Part shown: piece by piece, positions 16,647 through 26,007 of the stretch
Position numbering within the stretch: the stretch's first letter is position 1
Layout: each line of letters opens with the position of its first letter
NCBI RefSeq assembly: GCF_001458335.1
Contig: NZ_CYTO01000007.1
Coordinates: 104,944 to 143,342, forward strand
Reading direction: 5' to 3'
From: Cognatishimia activa
GTDB taxonomy: Bacteria > Pseudomonadota > Alphaproteobacteria > Rhodobacterales > Rhodobacteraceae
DNA length: 38,399 nucleotides
Notes under the pieces: model-generated
The model's input: only the letters and a program-made list of their open reading frames with translations
Database searches by the model: none
What the model was told of the DNA's origin: nothing
Translations under genes and position numbers: made by a program

Positions 16647-17384
16647 TTAGCTTTGACGCGCCTCATCCATCAGCCGGCGCATCTCTTTGATCGCTGCTTC
16701 CATGCCGACAAACATAGACTCACCCATAAGGAAGTGACCAATGTTGAGCTCCATGACGGAGGGCAAAGCCGCGATAGGCTGCACGGTGTCATAGGTCAGA
16801 CCATGGCCCGCATGAACTTCTAAGCCAAGCGAATGGGCGTAAGCGGCCATTTCAGTCAGTCGCGCCAGCTCTGCATCACGTTCTTCAAACCGGCCTTCTG
16901 CGTGGAAATCACAATAGGCTCCGGTGTGGAGCTCTATGACCGGCGCGCCAATCCGGTGAGACGCTTCGATCTGCGCTTGGTCAGCGGCAATGAACATAGA
17001 CACGCGGCAACCGGCTTCGCGCAGCGGCGCGATAAAGTCCGCAAGGCGATTGTCATCAGCGGCGACGTCAAGGCCACCCTCGGTGGTCTTTTCCTCGCGT
17101 TTTTCGGGAACGATGCAGACCGCATGAGGCTTATGGCGAAGCGCAATGGCCTGCATTTCTTCGGTTGCGGCCATTTCGAAATTCAAAGGAACCACCAAAG
17201 ACTCCATCAGATTTTCGATATCGGAATCAATGATATGGCGACGATCCTCGCGCAGGTGCGCCGTGATGCCGTCAGCACCCGCAGCCTCAGCCAAAAGTGC
17301 TGCGCGTGTTGGATCGGGGTAAGCCCCGCCGCGCGCGTTACGCACTGTCGCCACATGGTCGATATTCACTCCCAAACGCAGCAT
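16647..17384 (-). CDS. pdxJ: Pyridoxine 5'-phosphate synthase
   Basis: 245 residues from the ATG at 17384, chosen because GGAG lies seven bases upstream; the ATG two codons earlier would overlap that site. Family motifs include [75 protein letters not shown] and [12 protein letters not shown]. PdxJ condenses 1-deoxy-xylulose 5-phosphate with 3-amino-2-oxopropyl phosphate to pyridoxine 5'-phosphate, in the DXP-dependent vitamin B6 route. It lies upstream of the secreted unknown and acpS, 23 bases away, in the same run. Confidence 0.97.
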   Translation of the reverse strand: MLRLGVNIDHVATVRNARGGAYPDPTRAALLAEAAGADGITAHLREDRRHIIDSDIENLMESLVVPLNFEMAATEEMQAIALRHKPHAVCIVPEKREEKTTEGGLDVAADDNRLADFIAPLREAGCRVSMFIAADQAQIEASHRIGAPVIELHTGAYCDFHAEGRFEERDAELARLTEMAAYAHSLGLEVHAGHGLTYDTVQPIAALPSVMELNIGHFLMGESMFVGMEAAIKEMRRLMDEARQS

Positions 17385-17451
17385 TTTCATTCTCCAGATA
17401 TTAGTGTTGGGCTGACCCTAGGAGGTCATTTGAAAAGAAGAAACCCGATTC

Positions 17452-18138
17452 TCAGGCGTCATCCGCATCAGATTTGGTTTGAACGGGTTGCCCTGTCACT
17501 TGCGCGCTTGCTTGCTGGGCCTTTTCTTTCAACGCTTCAAACTTCGCCTGAATGCGTTTCGCGCGACGCTTCTGATAGACCCGGATGACGGGGACCGCGA
17601 GATAGTAGGCAATTGTGCCAGCAACGATGCCGGGCACGATGCCACCAATTAGGTAGGGATAGAACACTTCCCGCCAGAAAATCGCGAGCCCATGCCAGTC
17701 CACTCTGGCATCGGTAAAAATGGCCCAGAAATTATGGAGCAAGTCATAGCCTGCATCGGTAAATTTCGCGATGAGACCTTTTTCTTGGCCTTCCTCAAAC
17801 TCTGTTCCAAGCAAGAAGTGACCGGTTTTTAGAGAGATAACACCAATGGGCACGTAGGTCAGAGGATTGCCAAAGAACGTGCCGATCAGGGCCGCAAGGA
17901 TGTTGCCCTGTACAAGTCGCGCGACAATCGCCGCGACGACGAAGTGCAAGCCAAAGAACGGTGTGAACGTGGTGAAGACGCCGGCCCAGATACCACGCCC
18001 AATGCGCTCTGGAGAGCCGGGCAAACGATGGAGCCGATGACGCACATAGCGAAACGCGCGGGTCCAGCCGCCCCGGGGCCAAAGGAAATCCAACGCCCGT
18101 TGCAAGATGGTTCGTCTGTCCCGGCGCTTAAAGACCAA
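17452..18138 (-). CDS. DUF2062 membrane protein
   Basis: 228 residues from a TTG at 18138; AAGGA upstream supports it and no ATG lies nearby. The core is GSPERIGRGIWAGVFTTFTPFFGLH, followed by FFGNPLTYVPIG, the conserved signature of DUF2062, with hydrophobic spans at about 45-75, 80-105 and 165-185. The C-terminal 40 residues are charged and cytoplasmic. Function is unknown; some DUF2062 proteins are fused to glycosyltransferases. It starts 12 bases after the RelA/SpoT homologue gene, as in other roseobacter genomes (general knowledge, not checked here). Confidence 0.88.
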   Translation of the reverse strand: MVFKRRDRRTILQRALDFLWPRGGWTRAFRYVRHRLHRLPGSPERIGRGIWAGVFTTFTPFFGLHFVVAAIVARLVQGNILAALIGTFFGNPLTYVPIGVISLKTGHFLLGTEFEEGQEKGLIAKFTDAGYDLLHNFWAIFTDARVDWHGLAIFWREVFYPYLIGGIVPGIVAGTIAYYLAVPVIRVYQKRRAKRIQAKFEALKEKAQQASAQVTGQPVQTKSDADDA

Positions 18139-18150
18139 TGTGGTCGTTCC

Positions 18151-20289
18151 TTATTGCTTAGGGGCAAAAACTGCCGCCCGGCTAGGGTCTCTGTGACGTT
18201 TGATCGCCGCGACTTCACCTTCCGCTTGCAAAGCAAGCATCAGCGAGTGGAGGTGTTCGATATCCCGAAGCTCCACGTGGATTAACAAACGGAAGAAATC
18301 GGGCTTGCGTTCGGTGAATTCTAGGTCCGCGATATTGGCTTTGTGTTCGCCAATCAGTGAGCAGATTCTACCCAAAACACCAGCGTCATTGCTGATGGTG
18401 AGATCAAGGGTCGCACCGTGGATTGCTTTGTGTTTACCGACCTGCCAACGCAGATCAAGCCAACGTTCTGGCTGGTTCTCGTATTGCGTAAGTGTCTCGC
18501 AATCGATGGTGCAAACCACAACGCCTTTGCCACGATGGGTAATGCCCACGATACGTTCGCCGGGCAAAGGGTCGCAACACGGCGCACGCTGGAAGCTTTG
18601 GCCTTCTTCAAGACCAATCACAGCGCGCTCTGCTGTGACTTCTTCTTTGTCATCCGGTGCCAATTCCGGGAACACCGCTTGGACAACTTGGGTCGCGTTA
18701 ATCTCTGCACTGCCCAGGCGCGCAAGCAATGTATCGCGATCATCGAGCCGCAATTGCGTTGCCGCCATATCCAAGACTCTGTCGGTGGGCTTTTTGCCGA
18801 CATGTTCAAACGCGGCACGAGCGAGCTCGTAACCAAGCTTCACAAAACGCTCGCGATCCAACTCTCGCAACGCGCGGCGGATGGCGGACTTGGCTTTGCC
18901 AGTCGTAGCAATCTCAAGCCATGTGGCCTGAGGCATCTGGCCATGAGCGGTGATGATCTCGACCGATTGTCCGTTCTTCACACGGGTCCAAAGCGGCACG
19001 CGCATGTGGTCGACCTTCGCACCAACGCAGGCGTTGCCGATGCGCGTGTGGATGGCATAGGCGAAATCAATTGGCGTTGCACCGCGCGGCAACTTCACAA
19101 CGTCGCCCTTCGGTGTAAAGCAGAACACTTGGTCCTGATACATCTCGAGCTTAACAGCCTCGAGGAAATCCTCGTGATCTTCTTCAGTGTCAAATTGCTC
19201 TGTCAGCGAGCGGATCCAACCCGCCGGATCAACAGCAAACGGGTTTTCGCCTTTCACCCCGTCCCGATAAGACCAGTGGGCCGCAACCCCTGTCTCAGCA
19301 ACCTGGTGCATCTGACGGGTACGGATTTGCACCTCGACACGACGCCCGTCGCGTCCAGATACAGTTGTATGGATCGAGCGATAGCCGTTTGATTTTGGCT
19401 GACTGATATAGTCTTTGAATCGCCCAGGCACCGCGCGCCAACGACTGTGGATTGTCCCCAACACGCGGTAGCAGTCCATTTCGTTCGCGGTAATAATCCG
19501 GAAGCCGTAGATATCTGACAGACGCGAGAAGCCTTGATCTTTGGCCTGCATTTTCCGCCAGATCGAATAGGGTTTTTTGGCGCGACCCACGATCTCTGCA
19601 TCGACATCCGCTTTTTCAAACTCAGTCTCCATATCATCCGTGATGCGTTGGATGACGTCGCCTGTTTCTTTTTGCAGCGTGATGAAGCGGCGCATAATAG
19701 AGGCGCGGCCTTCTGGATTGAGAACCTTAAAGGCGAGGTCTTCAAGTTCTTCGCGCATCCATTGCATCCCCATGCGCCCCGCAAGCGGCGCATAGATATC
19801 CATGGTTTCGCGGGCTTTCACGACCTGTTTCTGAGGGCGCATCGCACGGATGGTGCGCATATTGTGCAAACGGTCTGCAAGCTTCACAAGGATCACACGC
19901 AGATCCTTGGACATCGCCATAAACAGTTTGCGGAAGTTCTCTGCCTGTTTGGTCTCTGTTGAACTCAGCTGCAGATTGGTCAGCTTGGTGACCCCGTCCA
20001 CCAGCATCGCCACTTCTTCACCAAAACGTTTTGCAACTTCTTGGTATGAGGCTTTTGTATCCTCGATCGTGTCATGCAACAAAGCGGTGATGATGGTCGC
20101 ATCATCTAGCTGCTGTTCGGTCAGGATCGCCGCGACTTCGATGGGGTGGGAAAAATAAGGCTCACCCGAGTGACGGTACTGGCCTTCATGCATCGCAAGG
20201 CCAAAATCGTAGGCCTCGCGGATCAGCTTTTCGTTTGTTTTGGGGTTATAGGCCCTGACCAGTTCGACCAGATCGTCCGCCGGAATCAT
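18151..20289 (-). CDS. rsh: Bifunctional (p)ppGpp synthetase/hydrolase, RelA/SpoT family
   Basis: 712 residues with the full long-RSH layout. The HD hydrolase domain covers about 25-200, with RHSGEPYFSHPIEVA (His48) and LLHDTIED (His72, Asp73). The synthetase domain covers about 240-360 (KPYSIWRKMQAKDQ, LSDIYGFRIIT, KSNGYRSIHTTV). A TGS domain follows at about 400-460 (FCFTPKGDVVKLPRGATPIDFAYAIH, here cut short) and an ACT domain lies at the C-terminus. The intact HD residues suggest that it both makes and degrades the alarmone (p)ppGpp, as the single long RSH of most alphaproteobacteria does. It is transcribed after rpoZ, the gene of an RNA polymerase subunit that forms part of a ppGpp site in proteobacteria. 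Confidence 0.95.
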   Translation of the reverse strand: MIPADDLVELVRAYNPKTNEKLIREAYDFGLAMHEGQYRHSGEPYFSHPIEVAAILTEQQLDDATIITALLHDTIEDTKASYQEVAKRFGEEVAMLVDGVTKLTNLQLSSTETKQAENFRKLFMAMSKDLRVILVKLADRLHNMRTIRAMRPQKQVVKARETMDIYAPLAGRMGMQWMREELEDLAFKVLNPEGRASIMRRFITLQKETGDVIQRITDDMETEFEKADVDAEIVGRAKKPYSIWRKMQAKDQGFSRLSDIYGFRIITANEMDCYRVLGTIHSRWRAVPGRFKDYISQPKSNGYRSIHTTVSGRDGRRVEVQIRTRQMHQVAETGVAAHWSYRDGVKGENPFAVDPAGWIRSLTEQFDTEEDHEDFLEAVKLEMYQDQVFCFTPKGDVVKLPRGATPIDFAYAIHTRIGNACVGAKVDHMRVPLWTRVKNGQSVEIITAHGQMPQATWLEIATTGKAKSAIRRALRELDRERFVKLGYELARAAFEHVGKKPTDRVLDMAATQLRLDDRDTLLARLGSAEINATQVVQAVFPELAPDDKEEVTAERAVIGLEEGQSFQRAPCCDPLPGERIVGITHRGKGVVVCTIDCETLTQYENQPERWLDLRWQVGKHKAIHGATLDLTISNDAGVLGRICSLIGEHKANIADLEFTERKPDFFRLLIHVELRDIEHLHSLMLALQAEGEVAAIKRHRDPSRAAVFAPKQ

Positions 20290-20326
20290 ACAGTGCCTTC
20301 TCGATCCCCGAGGGTGTTACCCGGAT

Positions 20327-20683
20327 TTAGCCTTGGCCTTGAGCTTCCATCAGCGCGCGCAGAAGCTTTTCTTCGGACATATCGTCGTCAGAAGGCTTGT
20401 CGGCAGTTTCCGCACCCATCAGCAGCGCCATGCTGTCTTCTTCAGGCTCGTCCACTTCGATCTGATGCTGGTTGCTCTCGATCAGGCGCTCACGCAGTTC
20501 GTCAGCAGTCTGTGTCTCGTCCGCGATCTCACGCAAGGACACCACAGGGTTCTTGTCGTTGTCACGCTCTACAGTGATAGCAGAACCGGCGGAAATTTCA
20601 CGCGCCCGGTGTGCAGCAAGCATCACCAGTTCAAAACGGTTCGGAACCTTGTCTACGCAATCTTCGACTGTCACGCGGGCCAT
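20327..20683 (-). CDS. rpoZ: RNA polymerase subunit omega
   Basis: 118 residues. [29 protein letters not shown] is the strongly conserved omega N-terminus, followed by [19 protein letters not shown]. The C-terminal 45 residues are an acidic tail ([13 protein letters not shown]) usual in alphaproteobacteria. Omega helps assemble beta' into RNA polymerase. GGAGAG upstream supports the start. The gene lies 37 bases before rsh and is probably co-transcribed with it. Confidence 0.96.
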   Translation of the reverse strand: MARVTVEDCVDKVPNRFELVMLAAHRAREISAGSAITVERDNDKNPVVSLREIADETQTADELRERLIESNQHQIEVDEPEEDSMALLMGAETADKPSDDDMSEEKLLRALMEAQGQG

Positions 20684-20758
20684 TCAGGGCTCTCCATGCT
20701 AAGAAGGGGTCAGAAGCTGAGTATTTAGGCCCTATTGCAGGCGGATACAAGCAAAGAG

Positions 20759-21328
20759 TCAGTGTTCCTCGACACGCAATACTTGGTTTTTCTCGCTTTC
20801 AGGCAACCTCGAGAGCATTTCTTCCGCTGTAAGCCCTAAAACCGGGTGCTTCCAATCAGGGAAAACCTCACACAAAGGCACCAAAACAAACGCACGGTCT
20901 TGCGTGCGCGGATGCGGAAGAATCAGCTCATTCGGCGTCTCTTTGGTCTGGCTTTCAAGAGGAAGCCGATGCCACCTTAGGTATACTTCTTCGCTTGGCA
21001 ACACCGAGCCCGCGCAGTCGATCAAGTCAATATCAAGCGTCCGCGCCCCCCAGCGGCGCAGCCTTGTACGACCACAGATTTCCTCAACATCATGCAGAAT
21101 CTTTAGCAATTCTGATGGCTTAAACAGCGAATCAGTTAGGGCAACCATATTGATAAAGTCCGGCCCCGAGCCGGCGGGAAAGGCCGGAGTGACGTAGCGT
21201 GAACTCTCCTTATGGATGATCACCCCCCTTTCGGCCAATGACTTAAGCGCGAATGTTAACGTCTCATTCACGGACCCAATGGACGATGGTTCATTTCCGC
21301 CAAAGGCTAAAACACTGAATTGTTTCAT
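20759..21328 (-). CDS. folK: 2-amino-4-hydroxy-6-hydroxymethyldihydropteridine pyrophosphokinase
   Basis: 189 residues. HPPK motifs are FGGNEPSSIGSV at the N-terminus, FINMVALTDS, and RLRRWGARTLDIDLI with the Asp pair that binds magnesium, then LPHPRTQDRAFVLVPL. The enzyme transfers pyrophosphate from ATP to the pterin substrate in folate synthesis. FolK is usually about 160 residues; the extra length is mainly the C-terminal VLGLTAEEMLSRLPESEKNQ. No Shine-Dalgarno sequence precedes the ATG. A TTTCG-ctata-CGAAA dyad (21336-21350) lies just upstream. It is the first gene of the minus-strand run that continues with rpoZ and rsh. Confidence 0.93.
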   Translation of the reverse strand: MKQFSVLAFGGNEPSSIGSVNETLTFALKSLAERGVIIHKESSRYVTPAFPAGSGPDFINMVALTDSLFKPSELLKILHDVEEICGRTRLRRWGARTLDIDLIDCAGSVLPSEEVYLRWHRLPLESQTKETPNELILPHPRTQDRAFVLVPLCEVFPDWKHPVLGLTAEEMLSRLPESEKNQVLRVEEH

Positions 21329-21488
21329 TTTTTAATTTCGCTATACGAAAGATCACGGATTGTTAGCACTTCTGAGCCACCGTTACCCTTGCAGCAAGCC
21401 TGTATTGCTTTAATTTTGTTGTTCAAGCGCGCTTACCATTTTCATACTCACGGGCATTTTGGCGCGCTTTCTGCTGGAAGGAAACTGG

Positions 21489-22064
21489 ATGTTTTACAAA
21501 GACGAACGGCTTGCGCTGTTCATTGATGGCTCGAATCTGTACGCGGCCGCAAAGTCGCTCGGATTTGACATCGACTACAAGCTCCTTCGTACCGAGTTCA
21601 TGCGCCGCGGCAAACTGCTACGCGCCTTTTACTACACCGCATTGTTGGAAAACGACGAATATTCGCCGATCCGTCCATTGGTTGACTGGCTGCATTACAA
21701 CGGCTTCACCATGGTGACGAAACCAGCAAAAGAATACACCGATAGCCAAGGCCGCCGCAAAGTCAAAGGCAACATGGATATCGAGCTTGCGGTCAACGCC
21801 ATGGAGCTGGCGCCACATGTTGATCATATCGTGTTGTTCTCTGGGGATGGAGACTTCCGACCGCTTGTCGAAAGCCTGCAAAGGCAAGGTGTGCGTGTTT
21901 CTGTGGTGTCCACCATTCGAAGCCAACCACCGATGATTTCAGACGAACTTCGTCGTCAGGCCGATAATTTCATCGAGCTTGAAGGGCTAAAAGACGTCAT
22001 TGGCCGCCCACCACGGGACCCAATGCCTGGTGAGCCAGAGATGGATTACACCGCAGGTAAATAA
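21489..22064 (+). CDS. NYN-domain (LabA/DUF88) nuclease-like protein
   Basis: 191 residues from the ATG at 21489, with AAGGA six bases upstream; a TTG at 21459 would add ten residues but is not supported. The NYN/PIN-like acidic residues are visible in LFIDGSNLYAAAKSLG, in KVKGNMDIELAVNAMEL and in HIVLFSGDGDFRPLVESLQ, and RVSVVST follows as a core strand. LabA-like proteins are predicted or shown to be metal-dependent RNases; family members affect circadian output in cyanobacteria. It stands alone, divergent from folK and closed by its own terminator. The target RNA is unknown. Confidence 0.9.
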   Translation: MFYKDERLALFIDGSNLYAAAKSLGFDIDYKLLRTEFMRRGKLLRAFYYTALLENDEYSPIRPLVDWLHYNGFTMVTKPAKEYTDSQGRRKVKGNMDIELAVNAMELAPHVDHIVLFSGDGDFRPLVESLQRQGVRVSVVSTIRSQPPMISDELRRQADNFIELEGLKDVIGRPPRDPMPGEPEMDYTAGK

Positions 22065-22072
22065 CTGCTGAG

Positions 22073-22107
22073 AGGCCGGTGCAAAACGCTCCGGCCTTTT
22101 TTCTTTT
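22073..22107 (+). terminator. Rho-independent terminator after the NYN gene
   Basis: AGGCCGG (22073-22079) pairs with CCGGCCT (22091-22097), with an 11-base loop, followed by a TTTTT-C-TTTTT run. It starts nine bases after the stop codon. Confidence 0.9.
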
Positions 22108-22198
22108 TATCGGGACTAAGACCATCAGCCTTTTCTTGGTAAAATGTCCGCGCTGGGTTACGCTTATCTGACTTTTCAAACCCAACGGATATGACCCG

Positions 22199-22813
22199 AT
22201 GATTTCTCTGCAATTTCTTTTGACCGCACTGTTTGTTGTTCTCGCTCCAGGAACCGGCGTGGTCTTCACCGTCGCCATGGGTCTTGGCCAAGGCAAACGC
22301 GCCGCGGCGTGGTCCGCCCTTGGATGCACAGTTGGTATCGTTCCCGCACTCGCTGCGGCGGCTCTAGGGCTTGCCGCGGCCATGCATGCAAGCGCGCTGT
22401 TGTTCAACACATTGAAGTTCGCAGGCATTGCGTACTTGCTCTACCTCGCTTGGCAGGCGGTGAAAGAGGGCGGCACCCTCTCCGTGCGCGCCGAAACCAA
22501 AGCGGGCAGCGGGTGGGTCATTTGCCGGCGCGCCGCATTGATCAACATTTTGAACCCTAAGCTGTCGGTGTTCTTCCTTGCCCTTTTGCCTCCTTTCCTG
22601 AGCGGCAGCCCAGAAACAGCACGGGCCGAGATGTTCCTGTTGGGTGGGATTTTCATGGCCATGACATTTGGAGTGTTCCTGATCTATGGCTATTTCGCTG
22701 CGCAGGCCCGCACGCTGTTACTGGAATCTGATCGGGCGATGCGCTGGATCAGCCGCAGTTTCGCTGCCATCTTTGTGGCCCTTGCAGGTCGCCTCGCGCT
22801 TGAGCGCGCTTGA
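22199..22813 (+). CDS. LysE/RhtB-family exporter
   Basis: 204 residues, six hydrophobic spans. The N-terminus FLLTALFVVLAPGTGVVFTVAMGLGQGKRA carries the P-G-(x)n-G-x-G pattern of LysE/RhtB amino-acid exporters, and INILNPKLSVFFLALLPPFL is the second conserved motif. Such proteins pump amino acids or homoserine lactones out of the cell. No neighbour indicates the substrate: the upstream gene ends with a terminator and rnhA starts 103 bases downstream. Confidence 0.92.
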   Translation: MISLQFLLTALFVVLAPGTGVVFTVAMGLGQGKRAAAWSALGCTVGIVPALAAAALGLAAAMHASALLFNTLKFAGIAYLLYLAWQAVKEGGTLSVRAETKAGSGWVICRRAALINILNPKLSVFFLALLPPFLSGSPETARAEMFLLGGIFMAMTFGVFLIYGYFAAQARTLLLESDRAMRWISRSFAAIFVALAGRLALERA

Positions 22814-22916
22814 TCATTTCCGGGTTGCAATGAATTGGCCATGTGGGAAAAAGACGGGCACGCTGGAGCTGACGTTATGACGCCAGTTTACGCCTAACGA
22901 TCTAAAGGACCCGCCC

Positions 22917-23381
22917 ATGCCGCACCTATTCGCCTATACCGACGGAGCATGTTCCGGCAACCCAGGCCCCGGCGGCTGGGGAGTTCTGCTCCGCGCTATG
23001 GATGGCGACACAATCCTGAAAGAGCGTGAGCTCAATGGCGGTGAAGCTGAGACCACCAACAACAAGATGGAGTTGATGGCCGCCATTTCCGCGCTTGAAA
23101 CTCTCGAACGCGCGAGCACGATCACCGTTGTGACCGACAGTGCCTATGTAAAGAACGGCGTGACCGGATGGATCCATGGTTGGAAACGCAATGGATGGCG
23201 GACCTCGTCCAAAAAGCCCGTGAAAAACGTCGAACTTTGGCAACGGCTTGATCAGGCCCAAGCCCGCCATGACGTGACTTGGGAATGGGTCAAAGGTCAT
23301 GCGGGTCATCCAGAGAACGAAAAGGCCGATGAGCTGGCCCGCGCTGGTATGGAACCTTTTAAGCCGAGCAAAGCAAAATGA
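22917..23381 (+). CDS. rnhA: Ribonuclease HI
   Basis: 154 residues, normal length. All four catalytic acidic positions are present: Asp in [16 protein letters not shown], Glu in [14 protein letters not shown], Asp in [12 protein letters not shown], and Asp in [13 protein letters not shown], with the HAGH histidine before it. The enzyme cuts the RNA strand of RNA-DNA hybrids during replication and R-loop removal. Its stop overlaps the start of the downstream channel-like gene (ATGA). Confidence 0.97.
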   Translation: MPHLFAYTDGACSGNPGPGGWGVLLRAMDGDTILKERELNGGEAETTNNKMELMAAISALETLERASTITVVTDSAYVKNGVTGWIHGWKRNGWRTSSKKPVKNVELWQRLDQAQARHDVTWEWVKGHAGHPENEKADELARAGMEPFKPSKAK

Positions 23382-24001
23382 CCGCGGTCGCCCTGCTCGA
23401 TTTCGCGTCCGTGATCGTGTTCGCGATGACTGGGGCTTTGGTCGCCAGCAGGGCACAGCTTGATATCGTCGGCTTCGCGTTCATTGCCTGCCTCACAGCT
23501 GTTGGCGGGGGCACGTTGCGCGACCTTCTTTTGGGACGTGATCCGGTGTTCTGGGTGGGCCAGCCCGCCTACATCCTTTTGGCCTGCGCTGCAGCGCTCG
23601 TCGTTTTCTTCACCGCCCATTTGGTGGAAAGCCGCTATCGCTTGCTTCTTTGGCTCGACAGCATCGCACTTGCCGTTGCCGTGACGGCGGGTGTCGGGGT
23701 GGCCATGGAACTCGGCCACAATGAAGTGATTGTTGTGTTGATGGGAATCTGCACCGGCTGCTTCGGCGGCCTGATGCGCGATGTGGTTTGCAACGAGGTC
23801 CCACTCTTACTCAAACAGGGTGAGATCTACGCGACCGCGGCCTTTGCTGGCGCATCCAGCGCAGTGATTGCCTCATTCCTCGCGCTGCCAGACATCGCTG
23901 TCTTGCTTATCTGTGCCGGGGCAACATGGGTGCTGCGTGCAGGATCCATGATCTGGGGATGGAGCTTGCCGGTCTACAAAGCGCGCCCGCCAAAAAACTG
24001 A
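23378..24001 (+). CDS. Trimeric intracellular cation channel (TRIC/UPF0126) family protein
   Basis: 207 residues with about seven membrane spans. It shows the internal repeat of the family: [21 protein letters not shown] in the first half (about residues 45-65) and [19 protein letters not shown] in the second (about 127-145), each with G-G-x-x-R-D. Prokaryotic TRIC proteins form trimeric potassium-permeable channels; the bacterial role is not well known. The gene overlaps rnhA by four bases. Its last base abuts the last base of the convergent fmt gene, with no gap. Confidence 0.9.
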   Translation: MTAVALLDFASVIVFAMTGALVASRAQLDIVGFAFIACLTAVGGGTLRDLLLGRDPVFWVGQPAYILLACAAALVVFFTAHLVESRYRLLLWLDSIALAVAVTAGVGVAMELGHNEVIVVLMGICTGCFGGLMRDVVCNEVPLLLKQGEIYATAAFAGASSAVIASFLALPDIAVLLICAGATWVLRAGSMIWGWSLPVYKARPPKN

Positions 24002-24910
24002 TTAGCTTAGCTTCGTGCCAACGGCAATCGGCTGACCGCGCAAGAAGACGTCTGCGTCCTGCGCGCCCTTCCCAGCCCGCTGCAAACGAGAAAGCTGCAC
24101 CGCGCCTTCTCCACAAGCAACGATCAGGTCGTCGGACAACACTTCGCCCGGCTGCCCAGCGCCTTCTGCCAACCGAGACCCCAGAAGCTTTACGCGCTGC
24201 CCGTCAATCTCACACCACGCGCCGGGGAATGGAGACAGCCCTCGGATTTGGCGATCCACCTCGACCGCAGGCTTTGTCCAATCGATCCGCGCTTCCGCTT
24301 TGTCGATTTTATGCGCATAGGTCACGCCCTCTTCCGGCTGCACCTCTGCGGTCAGCTGTGGCAGATCCGCCAAAGCATCCACAATCGCTGACGCGCCGAT
24401 GTGCGAGAGATGATCATGGAGCTGCGCGGTTGTTTCTTCGGCCCCAATAGATGTGGTTTGACGCAGCAAGACCGGTCCTGTGTCCAGCCCCGCTTCCATC
24501 TGCATAATGCAAACACCGGTTTCCGCATCGCCCGCCATAATTGCGCGGTGAATGGGTGCAGCCCCACGCCAGCGGGGCAAGAGGCTTGCGTGAATGTTCA
24601 GACAGCCGTGTCTTGGCGCATCCAAAATTGCTTGAGGCAACAGCAAACCGTAAGCGACAACCACGGCGACATCTGCGTTTAGGGCGGCAAAGGCGTCTTG
24701 CTCGTCCGCGCCCTTAAGAGAGACCGGATGGCGGACTTCAAAACCAAGTTCTTCCGCGCGCGCGTGCACTGGTGTTGGGCGCAGCTTTTTTCCGCGACCC
24801 GCAGGGCGTGGTGGCTGACAATAGACCGCAGCGATCTCGTGACCCGCATCCACCAGCGCGTCGAGAACCGGAACGGAAAAATCCGGGGTGCCCATGAAGA
24901 CAACCTTCAT
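24002..24910 (-). CDS. fmt: Methionyl-tRNA formyltransferase
   Basis: 302 residues. [25 protein letters not shown] opens the formyl-transferase Rossmann domain. [24 protein letters not shown] contains the family Asn, the catalytic His and the SLLPRWRG loop, and an OB-fold C-terminal domain begins near 205 ([11 protein letters not shown]). The enzyme formylates the initiator tRNA with 10-formyl-THF. It is the third gene of a def / def-like / fmt operon with ATGA overlaps at both junctions, pairing formyl addition with removal. Confidence 0.97.
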   Translation of the reverse strand: MKVVFMGTPDFSVPVLDALVDAGHEIAAVYCQPPRPAGRGKKLRPTPVHARAEELGFEVRHPVSLKGADEQDAFAALNADVAVVVAYGLLLPQAILDAPRHGCLNIHASLLPRWRGAAPIHRAIMAGDAETGVCIMQMEAGLDTGPVLLRQTTSIGAEETTAQLHDHLSHIGASAIVDALADLPQLTAEVQPEEGVTYAHKIDKAEARIDWTKPAVEVDRQIRGLSPFPGAWCEIDGQRVKLLGSRLAEGAGQPGEVLSDDLIVACGEGAVQLSRLQRAGKGAQDADVFLRGQPIAVGTKLS

Positions 24911-25401
24911 TTCAACTTCCTCGCCTTCTTGATCAGCATGTCGCGTTTCATGCGGCTGAGGTGATCAAAGTAAAGTTTGCCATTGATGTGATCGATCTGG
25001 TGCTGGACGGACGTGGCCCAAAGCCCAACGAAGTCCTTTTCCGCCATTTCACCATTCTCATCCATATAGCGCACGGTCACCGCGCGCGGACGTTTGATGA
25101 CCGCAGAAACGCCAGGCAGGTTTGGGCTGGCTTCTTCGTATTCGCGCAGCTCAATTGATTTGTGCAGGATCTCAGGGTTGGCCATTTTAACCGCTTGGCC
25201 GCGCTCGCTAGAGGCGTCCACGACAATCAACCGACGCAACACACCAATCTGGTTTGCGCCCATGCCAACGCCGGGCATGGCTTCCATCGTATCGATAAGG
25301 TCCTGCCACGTTTCGCGATCTTCCTCGGTCAGCGCATCAACGGGCTCGGCAGCCACACGCAGGCGTTTATCAGGCCATGGCAAACACGGACGAACGGTCA
25401 T
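24907..25401 (-). CDS. Peptide deformylase-like protein with altered active site
   Basis: 164 residues, clearly homologous to the deformylase encoded just upstream and alignable without gaps through the core. Motif 1 is [10 protein letters not shown] where the active copy has GIGLAAPQIG. Motif 2 is EEASPNLP instead of EEGCLSIP, so the metal-binding Cys92 is Ser92. Motif 3 is [11 protein letters not shown] instead of QHEIDHLNGKL, so the catalytic Glu135 is Gln135, while His134 and His138 remain. Normal deformylase chemistry is therefore unlikely. The frame is intact and both junctions overlap by four bases (with def and fmt), so it is kept under translation and is not an obvious pseudogene. 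It may have a regulatory or binding role, or a changed substrate. Confidence 0.88.
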   Translation of the reverse strand: MTVRPCLPWPDKRLRVAAEPVDALTEEDRETWQDLIDTMEAMPGVGMGANQIGVLRRLIVVDASSERGQAVKMANPEILHKSIELREYEEASPNLPGVSAVIKRPRAVTVRYMDENGEMAEKDFVGLWATSVQHQIDHINGKLYFDHLSRMKRDMLIKKARKLK

Positions 25402-25910
25402 GCGCGGTTGCGCTCGCGTTTCATTTTGGCGGATTTTCGTGTCATCATCTGACGCTTCATCGGACCCAAGTAATCAATGAACAGTTTGCCGTTCAAGTGA
25501 TCGATTTCGTGCTGCACGCAGGTCGCCCAGAGACCGTCGAAATCCTTTTCCTGCGGATTTCCATCCGCATCGATCCAACCCACACGCACTTCTTTCGGGC
25601 GGGTCACATCAGCGAATTGATCTGGGATCGACAGGCAGCCTTCTTCATAGACATTTGTGTCGTCAGATGAGGCCAGGATTTCCGGATTAAACATCACCAC
25701 CGGTTCAGGATCGCCGTCTTTCACGCAATCCATCACGATCAACCGTTGCAACACACCGATCTGTGGCGCGGCCAAGCCAATGCCCGGCGCGTCATACATG
25801 GTTTCCAGCATATCATCCGCCAAAGTGCGCAGCTCATCGCTAATGTCCGCAACCGGGTCGCAGAGCTTTTTCAAACGGGGATCGGGGTGGATCAGGATCG
25901 GTTTCAACAT
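25398..25910 (-). CDS. def: Peptide deformylase
   Basis: 170 residues from the ATG at 25910, which gives the usual MLKPILIHPDPRLKK N-terminus; starts at 25928 (ATG) or 25931 (GTG) would add six or seven residues and none has a clear ribosome-binding site. All three motifs are canonical: GIGLAAPQIG (43-52), EEGCLSIP with metal ligand Cys92, and QHEIDHLNG with His134, Glu135 and His138. It removes the formyl group from new protein N-termini. It is the first gene of the def / def-like / fmt operon and divergent from the PatB-like gene. Confidence 0.96.
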   Translation of the reverse strand: MLKPILIHPDPRLKKLCDPVADISDELRTLADDMLETMYDAPGIGLAAPQIGVLQRLIVMDCVKDGDPEPVVMFNPEILASSDDTNVYEEGCLSIPDQFADVTRPKEVRVGWIDADGNPQEKDFDGLWATCVQHEIDHLNGKLFIDYLGPMKRQMMTRKSAKMKRERNRA

Positions 25911-26007
25911 GGCGCTGACATAAGCCATCACCGCTGATGCTGCAACGCCTCTTGCACCCAGCGGACAATGAGATAGCGTGCGCCAGATTAATTGACAGGA
26001 GTATCAC

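Noticed and set aside
21336-21350. Operator upstream of folK (TTTCG-ctata-CGAAA)
   Set aside because: Arms are only five bases and no regulator is adjacent; too short to separate from chance, so it is mentioned only in the folK entry.
24907-25401. Pseudogene call for the second deformylase
   Set aside because: The frame is complete, the core aligns without gaps to the active copy, and both operon overlaps are preserved; the changes are at specific active-site positions only.
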